Origin: Volvox africanus
Taxonomy: Eukaryota > Chlorophyta > Chlorophyceae > Chlamydomonadales > Volvocaceae
Reading direction: 5' to 3'
Length of the DNA stretch: 64,000 bases
NCBI GenBank assembly: GCA_030268105.1
Contig: BSDZ01000013.1
Coordinates: 3,453,001-3,517,000 of the forward strand
Shown here: one piece after another, positions 23,101-32,000 of the stretch
How the letters are laid out: each line of letters opens with the position of its first letter
How positions within the stretch are numbered: the first letter of the stretch is position 1
The notes under the pieces: generated by a model
What the model was told of the DNA's origin: nothing
What the model saw: the letters and a program-made list of their open reading frames with translations, nothing else
Database searches by the model: none
Made by a program: the position numbers and the translations under genes

Positions 23101-26100
23101 TTTTGTACGGCTCTAACGGTCATTTTCTTATTTTGCTTACTAAAAAATACTGCTCCTCCTTCTTCTAAATTCCTTCCCTCAAGATAATTACGCAAGGCTT
23201 TTCTCGCGGAACTATTTAAAGGTATTGTTCTTATAGCTATATTATGAACTAACTCCTTATAAATTTCGATTTTATTTTTTTCAATACTATATAAACTTGA
23301 TAAATCTTCCCTGATATTTTCTATTAATTCATATTCTTCTAGTATTTCTTCTAACTGGGCAGGAGATAAAACTGACTTTAATTTATTATCATTTAGGGCT
23401 TTGAAAAGTCAGTTGTAATTATTGTATCAGGTTCACCTTTTATAGTGCTAAAAATATTTTTTTACCGTTTTTAAAGTATTGCCATTCCAATCATAATCAA
23501 TATTAGTTTTAGATAATAGCTTTCCATTTGCATGAACCAAAAAGACACTAACACCACCAAAAACTTTTATAATTTTTAATTAAGAATAATCTTTTTTGCC
23601 GAAGGATTTTCTTAGTAACCGTAATATTATATTCTTTTTCTGGTAATTGCAAGTCTTTTTAGTTTTTGCCCTCATAGAAATGAGGAAAAAATGACAATTG
23701 ATGCTTCAGTTGCACTTTCCAATAAAATTTCCAGTGCTGCTACTATATCCAGTTCTCCATACATTTTGGCCAGTTGTAATATCTTAAGGTATATTTTGTA
23801 TCCCTTCCCTGGGTACAGTCCTGTAAGCTGGTCTCTGATCGTGGTTCTCAATATTGCTGCGATAAATACCAAAAATTATTGGACGCCAACAGCCTAATAT
23901 GTAGTATGAGCGCTACAGGTTGCTGCTACGATAATGCTGCTATGGAATCTTTTTTCCATACTTTAAAAATAGAATTGGTACACGGAGAGAACTATATATA
24001 ATTAAAGGTAATATTAAAAAGTTTAGGGAATATATCAGCGGCCTGTAAGAGGGTATGTCATAGGAAGTTAAATGAAGCCTTAGTAGACGGACTGCTGCAT
24101 GCAATCTAGGCGCACAAAAAAAGCATCCGCGGAGTCCGCTTCACCTGCTGGATACAAAAACAACAGTTGCATTGCGCTCCTTCATGGCGCTGTGGGAAAA
24201 CCGATCGTGAGAGCGTAAGGGTTTACCCGACTATGGCGCATCTTACTCGGTCTCCCTCTCCCCTTTTCTCTCTGCCTGTGGGTCTGTGGGTCTGTGTATG
24301 TCTCTCTCCCTCCCTCTCTCCTCTCTGGCTGTTCGGTGGCGAGATTGAAAATGCGCTCACTTAGCCCACAATGGCCCCAGATAACCCAAGACCTCAGCGG
24401 CTTGAGCGACTTCATCAATGACTCGCCAAACAGGCTACTGGAGGGAAGTGGATAGGGGTGCATGATGGAGTTGTCGCTTCGGGCTGATGGTGTCGGCGGT
24501 AAGCTACTTGTGCAAAGCATGTTCCGGGACCCCAGCTCCCCTCCGACCCCACTTCAGACGGACTCACCATCTTCTTCGCATGCGCCATAGTACGCCACGC
24601 CCACTCCAGCACAGAATGCAGCCTGGCATGAACTGTTGTATGTATTGCCGTCGCGACCGCAGACGGGCTGGTTGAAGTTGGGGGGACAGTCGCACTGGCT
24701 TGGGTTGCAGACCCCCAAGCTGACGACAGTCACACCCGTGCATGCCGCGATGCAGCGGTTGGGGTAGGTGCGGCCGTTGGCGCCACACACGGGAGCGTAT
24801 GCCGTTGTGCATTGCACACTCGAGCAGCCGGCTGTAGGAAGGGAGTGGGAGGGAGTGGGGTCGGAGACCAGGGGGTAGCAGCGGGATTAAGATTTTAACA
24901 TGGGAATCGTATACATCTAAAGGTCCCGTGAAGAATCCCAAGATGGTGTTCCTCATGATGGGTTTGAGGTCGCGCGTACAAGCAAGTGAGATTGTGTCGG
25001 CCGAACCCAACCCTGCGAGCTCAATATATGCGGGACGAGAGCGGGTGACACGGGCACCTGTGTATATCCCGATGCATATTTCCTGACTGCATACTGAATG
25101 CTCCCACCAGCCACTTCCTGCTCTTGCTGGCGGAAATGAGAGGCCGCACAGCTGCGCAAACCCCTTCAGGTCTCCCTCCCGGTCAGGTTTCCGGTCTCGT
25201 GCAACTTTTGCGCCCACCTTCCCCGGTAGAAACCCCAATAAGTTTGTGGATTTCTCCCCCCAACTACCCCCTCGATTTCACCCTTGAGAGCAGCCACCTC
25301 TGCACATGCCGACGATCCTCTGGGGCACGGAACGGTGGGTTCAGGCGCCCATCGCCGCACGTTCTGGATGCCTCACGTACTTCGTCTTTTAACTCGTTGT
25401 ATTTCTCTTTTTTACCATCAAGCCATAAGCCATAAGCCATAAGCCATTCGGACATCCCCTATCCCGAGGCCACATCTGCCGGACGCGCCTTCTGCCCGAG
25501 ATGGCGCCGTCCCGGCTACCGCCTCAACGTGGCATGCCACCCACTCACCAGGGTCCGCGCAACGCCCAATATAGTTCACTGTGACATCCGGGGCCAAGCA
25601 CTGCATGTTGCAGACGTTGGAGTAGGTATTGCCGTCGCTGCCGCACACGGGCTTGCTGTCCGTTGGGCAGGAGCATGTATTGGGGACGACCGAAGCGGGG
25701 CTGTCGGGACTTTCCGGTGGGAGATTTGAGCCGCATTCGCCACGGTACTTCACCGCAACGCCCACGCACGATGCGAGGCACGTGTTGTCGTATGTGCCGT
25801 TATCCTCCCCGCAGACCGGGTCGTACAAAGCGGGGCAAATCGTATTACTGCAATCTTTATGAGGAGGTGGGGCTGCGCGCGGGAAGGGAACGCGGAGGAT
25901 GGCTAGGTTCAGCAGGAAATGTATTCTACAGGAAGAAGAAAGGAAAAGGCCGAGAGGAAGGGCCAGTGCGGAGGAGAAGAAAGGGCACTTGTGCTGGAAT
26001 GGGTAACATTTGTATTGATCTTCATATGGGTGGGTAAGCAAGAGCAATTTCTGACGGAATGGAAAGCAGATTTGCCATTTGCCATTTTTGGCCCACCGAA

Positions 26101-26738
26101 GTTTCGCCCAAGCGTCAAGGGATTCCAGCATCTGTAGGTTAGCATAGCGTACAGAGCATCCGAGCGGCCCCCAAACCTAAGCGCGTTGGGTCTATATGCT
26201 ATGGCGTTGCATGGTTTAGACGCAGCATTATCCGAGCTGTGCATGTGCAGAGTTGTCCTCTGTGCTGTACGGCGCGACGTGGTGCGTTGCGTTACGTTGC
26301 GGTACGGTGCGTTGCGGTGCCCTCACCTGGCTTTGGTGCATCACATGCCCCAGGCGTAGACGGGTCCCTGCCATCGCACTTGGCCAGACAGGAGTTGTTA
26401 TAAGTTTTACCTCCAGCGCACACGGGCGTGTAAGTTGACGGGCACTCGCAGTTCAGCTGTGCATTTACTCCTCGTTGTGAAAGGTGCCCTGAGCAGACGC
26501 GAAAAGTCCATCAGTAAAAAGTAGTAATAGTTATCGTACGTTAGATAATTTTGAGTTTGTTAAAATCAGGAGACCTGCAACGCTTTTGTTGCGCAACCCA
26601 TTGCTTCATGGGCCAATAACTGTGGGCAACCTTCGACAAGATCGTATGAATCAAGCCAAAGATCCTACCTGTAAGCAGAGCTACGTATACAGAAATCAAT
26701 ATTGCGATAGAGACGGTTTTCGATTTGTTGCGTGCCAT
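20200..26738 (-). CDS. Secreted multi-Kazal protein with proline-rich rod (640 aa, nine Kazal domains)
   Basis: Six exons on the minus strand: 26669-26738, 26327-26488, 25549-25872, 24568-24831, 21308-21607 and 20200-21002 (1,923 nt, 640 aa). The start is the ATG at 26738, with a signal peptide ([20 protein letters not shown]). Exon 2 carries one Kazal domain, and exons 3, 4 and 5 carry two each. Exon 6 carries one Kazal domain, then a Pro-rich rod (about residues 414-500), a Ser/Pro segment, an Asp/Gly/Ser stretch and a last Kazal domain. Most domains show P-V-C-G-x-[DN]-x-x-T-Y-x-N-x-C. Kazal domains inhibit serine proteases; [10 protein letters not shown] rods are typical of volvocine hydroxyproline-rich wall proteins, so the product is probably an extracellular-matrix protease inhibitor. 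Every intron is in phase 1. Intron 4 contains bacterial DNA. Confidence 0.88.
21187..21226. repeat. TGTATG microsatellite in a Kazal intron
   Basis: Tandem TGTATG/TATGTG units lie in the intron between exons 5 and 6 of the Kazal gene, well clear of the splice sites. Confidence 0.8.
21684..21836 (+). pseudogene. IS256-family transposase, C-terminal fragment
   Basis: The frame at 21690 reads [17 protein letters not shown], then [17 protein letters not shown], matching the conserved C-terminal end of IS256-type DDE transposases (KKWTMP...ALNQ). The catalytic residues lie upstream in the family and are absent. The fragment begins abruptly at the left edge of the bacterial island. Confidence 0.75.
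22046..22126 (+). pseudogene. IS256-family transposase, internal fragment
   Basis: This short frame reads [20 protein letters not shown], matching the segment (x-F-x-x-K-W-x-x-K-Y-P-x-I-x-x-x-W) that lies upstream of the C-terminal part in IS256-type transposases. Here it lies downstream of that part, so the two pieces are in reversed order. Confidence 0.6.
22130..22170 (+). repeat. Paired AACGAACATTAGAAA direct repeats, recurring at 22605
   Basis: AACGAACATTAGAAA followed by CACC or TACC occurs twice here (22130-22148 and 22152-22170), and a related copy begins at 22605. The copies flank the IstA N-terminal fragment. IS21-type elements have repeated motifs at their ends, so these may be the element termini, although they are in the same orientation. 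Confidence 0.5.
22248..22502 (+). pseudogene. istA: IS21-family IstA, N-terminal fragment (84 aa)
   Basis: It starts with an ATG and reads a helix-turn-helix DNA-binding region ([20 protein letters not shown]) typical of IS21 IstA N-termini, followed by KLPSELKK. A stop comes after 84 codons, before the DDE integrase core, so it cannot be an active transposase. IstA normally works with the ATPase IstB, which is absent. Confidence 0.8.
22934..23059 (+). pseudogene. T5orf172/GIY-YIG-like C-terminal fragment
   Basis: The frame reads [20 protein letters not shown], then KNREFFEKV, ending at TAA 23057-23059. The pattern (A-x-x-V-x-x-x-x-x-V-E-K-x-x-H...N-R-E-F-F) fits the end of T5orf172/MUG113 domains of the GIY-YIG superfamily, common in phages and Rickettsiales. 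The upstream part is broken by stops. Moderate confidence: the motif is short. Confidence 0.5.
23088..23408 (-). pseudogene. Tyrosine recombinase-like fragment fused to an unknown sequence
   Basis: The minus frame ends [20 protein letters not shown], then [19 protein letters not shown] and TAA at 23088-23090. The PLN...ARKAL...YL...F.S...K.MT.RAVQ pattern matches the mid-catalytic part of phage/Xer-type tyrosine recombinases; the HxxR and Tyr active-site region is missing. The preceding residues ([20 protein letters not shown]) are Glu-rich, unfamiliar and may belong to a different gene. A further frame-shifted minus piece extends to about 23590. Confidence 0.5.
23672..23872 (-). pseudogene. 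Probable IS21 IstA C-terminal fragment
   Basis: The minus frame reads [20 protein letters not shown], then [20 protein letters not shown]. This resembles the helical C-terminal tail of IS21-type IstA transposases (Lyp-rg...iL-la--yG---v--AL). It lies on the opposite strand to the N-terminal piece at 22248, so the two do not form one gene here. Confidence 0.5.
23903..24090 (+). pseudogene. IS3-family transposase (OrfB) C-terminal fragment
   Basis: The frame reads [20 protein letters not shown], matching the IS3 OrfB motif Y-D-N-A-x-x-E-S-F-x-x-x-L-K, which holds the last catalytic Glu of the DDE triad. TAA at 23999-24001 interrupts it. Frame-shifted residues to about 24090 ([11 protein letters not shown]) resemble the family end. 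Nothing upstream of the motif is preserved. Confidence 0.8.
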
Positions 26739-29048
26739 AGCTGGTACTAGGCTGGCGCCGACTTAATAAGCCCGACGTCGCCAAAGAAAATTGTTCAATA
26801 ATCTCAAACTCATATAAGATTCAGCACCAGTTTAAGTAAACAAGGTAGCGCAGGGCTAGGTTAGGTACTTAAAGTGACTAGACAGTAGCTTCTTAACGCA
26901 ACGACTAAGAGAGAATGCCTGTAAAAATTAACAAATGAAGCTTATAAATTTTGTAATGGAGCTATCGTATCCAGATTATGGTGATAAAAGGATTGCCAAT
27001 GCGCGCTCGTGCAGCCGTTTGCCGAAAGCCGAAACCTGCCTCGCAGCTTCTTGCCGCCGTACATGAGCTCGTTATCCGTACAAACATGCGCCGTCCATGG
27101 CATCCCCCGCTGCCAGTCTGATGCTCAAGAGCCTCCCTGCTACCGTACTGCACGCATGCGTGAGGCCGCCATGCGTCCCTCATAGGAATTATTGCCGCCC
27201 CTGTAGCAGGTGGGTGCTCGTGTCCCCAGGGGTTTTACCTGAATTGCTAGCATGCCGTGTTCTTCCCCAAACACGGCCAAGCTATACAAAGGAAAATTAG
27301 TCACACGGAACTTATTTTGGAATCTGCTTGTCGCCCAGTGATGTTCTACGCTCGTGACGCAAATGGACACACGGTTTATTGCGCTCGTTACTGTTTCTAA
27401 TCAGCGTGCAACAGACCTGTAGCGCGGCCACACCGAGCCGTTGTTCCCTTAACCCCCAGGGCAATCTTGCATAGGTTAAGTAGCCCAGTTACAATGTTAC
27501 CTCCAAAGACCTAGCGATTGGGCCTTACGAAACTTGTTTGTGGTGGGCCATAGTCAGTTGTACCAGAGGCGGGCTGCCGGCGACACTGACCGCCTAGATG
27601 GACCGCGGACGGACAAGTTTAAAATCCCATTAATAATGCATGAATATGTGGCATATTTTATGCAGCCTTTCCGGATGGATCACATACGGGCTGCAGATAA
27701 CGGCGATAGTTGCAATCGCCACAGCGATGGGGTCTCTCGCAGCAGGTTGGTATGAAAGCGCAATAGTAATAAAGATTTTATATTCAATCAATAATTATCT
27801 ATCGTACGTTTCAGCTCAAAAAGCCCTACCGCCCTCCCCCAATAGCTCAGGCTGACAATCCACGTCTACTCCTGAAGTGGATTCTTTAAAACTTTGGGTA
27901 TTTCTTAAAGATGCTTAGCATTGTGTTACAATACATTTTTGAAATTACAAAAGTCCTTTGAGCCGGTCGGTGCCTTGCGAAATCCATTTATTGAGTAGGT
28001 GATTCTTCTACTCCAGCGGTGGAGCAAGTACGATCCCTTAAGATGCTGCTACTTTTACTTGTAGCTTTCATTAGATGCCCGTGCAATTTTCTCATATCGT
28101 CCTGTGCAACGTGCCGCAAAGCCGTGCTTAACTTGTAACCGTTCAGTTCATGTGTCAGCGACGTCATGACCACTTCTATCTTGGGTCAGCGCAGCTGGCG
28201 CAAGAAGCACCCCCCTTTTTTGTATGATATTGATCATTTTTTGTGAGCAACTGTACGTGATGAGAGGCTGGCTATGAAACATGGGCACGGAACAGCCGGG
28301 TGTCAGCTACTCAGCTTCCTGGAGTTGGAAAAATGAGTGAAGGCCTTTGGGTAATGATATGAGGTTCTGTCATGATGAAAAGGACTAACAAGCAAGCCAA
28401 CTGAAGTAATTCGCCCTTGTTAGTTCCCTTCAGCCAAAAGTATATATATATATATATATACACACATATATATAGTCATCATGAAAGAACTTCACACACA
28501 CACGTATATATAAGTATATGTTTGTAGTGAGACGCAAGTCGCTCGCCTGTTCATGGCTGCCAAGTTCCGGAATCTGATGACCCTTACCGCGTTGTCCTTT
28601 CCTAATTGATTTTCGCTCTGTGTGACTTATGAATTGCTCCATGAGACAACTGGACACACGCAGCGAAGACCAGTGATTGGCTGGCGCCGCATCAGCTTAA
28701 GCTATATCGTTTGGGTGCTCGTTTGGATCAGCATCAGTTTGCCAAGGGTAACGAAAGGCGGTGGGGAGAGGCGCCCTGTAGAGTTAGCTCAAGACATTTA
28801 ACATGTGCACGTTCTACTGGACGCCACAAACCCGGAACGTGCGTCCTGTAAGTGGCGGCCCAAACCCTCGTTCACAACGCCCTCGCGTAAAGTCCAATGA
28901 CTGGCCCACCCCTCCCCTGCTCCTCCTCCCTTTCCACGCACAATATCAACAAACAGCTCAGAAAAGGCAAACTCCTGATACAATGATACATTTTGCGGTG
29001 TACGTATAATGGAAGTTCACTTGGCCTGTAATGCATCTCTCATCCCAC
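26739..29048. other. Intergenic stretch between the Kazal and OPR-like genes
   Basis: No gene could be supported. Open frames are under 80 codons and have no domains. A TA/CA microsatellite lies at 28438-28512. The region should contain the Kazal gene promoter and the 3' UTR of the OPR-like gene, but no clear signal stands out. Confidence 0.5.
28438..28512. repeat. TA/CA dinucleotide repeat
   Basis: Runs of TA and CA dinucleotides with short interruptions in intergenic DNA; simple sequence. Confidence 0.85.
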
Positions 29049-32000
29049 CTATAATGCACAACTGATCCCCGCCGCCCCGAGAAATGCCCTAACAGCCTCA
29101 CGAGCCTGTGGTGACGACATCATGTCCGTTGTGGCCGCGGACCTCTGCCGTGACACCCCGGTTCGTGGTCGTCTCCTTAGCTCCCTCATCCGCTCATGGT
29201 CTGCCTGGGTCCGCCCGCCTGTTGATCTCACACCAGGTGCTGCAACTGTAGCTGAACCCGCCGACACTGACCATGCCGGTAACGTTCCTACAGGTACAGG
29301 TATTGCTGTTGTTGTTTCGCTGATCATTGAGAGGGGTGGCGATACCTGCAACGGAGAAGAGGTGCTGGACCACGACAAAGGCAGTGGTTGTAGAAGAAGT
29401 AGGCCGAACGCTCGCGCCAGCGCCTGTAGTAAGGAAGGCACCCGCGGAGGCCATGAACAGGAGCAGATAAAGGAGGCACTGTAGGAGCTGGAACTGCTCA
29501 TTGTAGTGTATAGCAGCGCTTAGTAGTTGCGGTAGGGAGGAAAGGAGCTTGTGACACCGGCGAGACAGCGACCGGTACCGCAAATCCATACACACCTGCA
29601 GTGCGTCACCTTCGCACTCCGCGACGTAGCGCAAATCCGGTACAATGTACGGCAGCCACCTCAGCGCCGTCGCCACATCGTGTAGAGCCATGCTCCCTTG
29701 CTCCGGCGACTCAACCTCCGCCCCTATTTGCTGCCTTCTGTCGGCGTTCTCACCAGCGATATTGGCGATGGTATCGCCGCTGCTGCCGACACTGATGCCG
29801 TCGCCACATTGTCGCCAACTTGGCCGAACCGACGGAGGCCTGCTTCGATTCTGAAGCTGCAGTTGCCGTTCCCTTCGCCGCCAAGCCGGGCTGACGGACT
29901 CCTTGACGCGCGCCCCGTCAGGTGATGGTGATGACGCAATACCGCGAAGGCCCCGCAGTCCAAATGCCAGATGGCGGACATACTGTGCCGCCCATGTGGC
30001 CGGCATACGAACACCGGCGGCTGCAAAGACGCCCGGTAGGTCAAGAAGTTCCTTCGTTGTACAATACCAGAGTTGCGTACGACTGCAGACAGCGGCGGCG
30101 GCGTGCCACGCTGGTGTTAACGGCCGTGGCACATCCCAAGCGGCGATGGATCGCAGCCAAAGCAGCAGCAACGACAGTTGCATGTAGGGCACAAGCTCCA
30201 GACCGAGTGCAGCGGCGGCCATGCACCAATGTCGCGGCGGCGCGTAGTACGGCTGCAGCTTCATGAGGGCTTCCAACAAGCAGCTGGCGGCAGGGACGGC
30301 ATCGGCAGCTGCCACGGCAGCAGCATTGGATGTCCCAAAAGCTGCCGCTACAAGCGTGGCGTCAGCCTTCGTGATATCGCCCTGTGTCAGGAGGGCCGTC
30401 GGAGCTGCAGCGGCGGCCGCCGCAGCGGCCGCCACGGCAGATCCGGGATCCAGACGACGTCGTAAATCTTCCAAAGCTGCATCCAGCAGGAGATTCAGCC
30501 ACTCGGCAGGGACAGGTAGCGGTCGTGGCAGCGGCGGCACTGGCGGCCGGGCTGCAGCAGGTGCTCCTTCAGCGGCACCACCACCAACGAGTTCCGCAGA
30601 GGTAGACACCATCTCCGCCGATGGCTGTAGCATAACTGATGTCAAATCCGCCAACCCCGACATTAGTTCTGCAAGATCTGCAGCGCTGAAGTATGGGGGG
30701 AGGGGCGTCCCCACCATCGCCTCTACTGTCGCCACAGCAGACCCCGGCGCTCCCACCGGCAAAGGCGCAGGGATCGAGCCCTCCAGCAATGACAACGCTG
30801 CAGCCGCTGCGTCAGCCTTCACCAGCCGTCTAGATCTACCCCGTGGCGATGTCTGCTGCTGCGGCTGCTGTCGCGTTCGCTTCAACTCAGCAAGGAGCAC
30901 CACCTCCACGTTGCGAACCAACCAGTCCAACCAGTCCCGCGAAGGCGCGTAGCCAAGTGCAGCCAGTCCCTTCACGACGCCCGCGATGTCTCGCGCGCGA
31001 ACTGGTTCCGGCAGCTGGACTGCTTTCACCCGTTGCTTCTTGGGTGACCTCCCAGCTCCCTTCGGCTTCCCAGCACCTTTACAGGGGCGTGCGTTGGCCG
31101 ACGCCGCCGACGCCGCCGACGCCGATGTCCCGACAATTCCCACGGCGCCGCCGGTGGCGCCCACCATGCCATGCCGATATAATGTCGCCAGCCGCGCAAC
31201 AGCAGCCGATTCTTCCAATGCGGATGCAATGGTCAGCAAGGCGGTCTGCAGTCGTTGTTCTTGTTGCACCTCCGCTGCTACTGCTCCATCGCCACGGTCA
31301 CTGCTATTGCCACCGCCATTATGGACGTCGTTATTGGCGTTGGCGAAGCTACCAACACCGCTGATGGCGGCGAGCCGGGCCGCCTCCGCCGTCACGGCGT
31401 TGCGCACTCGGGTGCAAGCTTCGCTCAACAACTCCATAGAAGGCGACAGACGCAATAATGCCAGAGCCTGTGGTGCGGCGGATGCACTGGTCGACGAACG
31501 CAGACTCGCAGAGAGAGATCTCCTTAGCCGAGTCAACCCACGCTCCGGAATCCATCTGGTCACAGTGACCCACAGCAAATCGTCTTCACCAGGCCATATT
31601 GGATCGGATCGCACGCCGCACACCAAGCTGTCCCCCAAATTCTCAAATCCACTCCGAGGTTCAATGCTCATTGCCACTCCCATACCTACGCCCCACGCCT
31701 GTGCTCCCCGTTGGACCCACCATCAGCATCCGGTTGACCTCAGCAACCGTCATATGCGGCAACGCAGAGTGCACCGCAGCCAGCGCTGCCAGCCGCCACC
31801 GGTCTCCAACCACCAGCGGCAGCGGCGACGACGATGATGATGATGGAGGTGGCCTCCGTCGCCGGAGCCTTTGATGCCGTCCACCCGTAGAGGCCGCACT
31901 ATGGACGCCGAGGGCAACCGAGGAAATAGTTTTGGAGCGCTGCAGTGCTCCGAGGCCCTCTAATGAAGCAACTAACTGATCGGGCCGCATAAGCCCCAAC

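Larger units (their letters stand above)
21684..24090. mobile_element. Bacterial mobile-gene island inside an algal intron
   Basis: About 2.4 kb of strongly AT-rich DNA sits inside the 2,960-bp fourth intron of the Kazal gene (21608-24567) and contrasts with the GC-rich exons on both sides. It holds broken prokaryotic genes only: two IS256-type transposase pieces, IS21 IstA N- and C-terminal pieces on opposite strands, a T5orf172-like end, a tyrosine-recombinase-like piece and an IS3 transposase end. None is intact. Such mixtures are typical of decaying mobile elements in Rickettsiales genomes, and rickettsial endosymbionts occur in volvocine algae. Flanking splice sites are intact, so the insertion should be spliced out. 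The edges are approximate; the left one is where transposase similarity starts, about 70 bp inside the intron. A chimeric assembly is the main alternative. Confidence 0.8.

Noticed and set aside
29600..31837. Long plus-strand open frames opposite the OPR-like gene
   Set aside because: They are shadows of a GC-rich coding exon; the minus frame has the repeats and splice-consistent ends.
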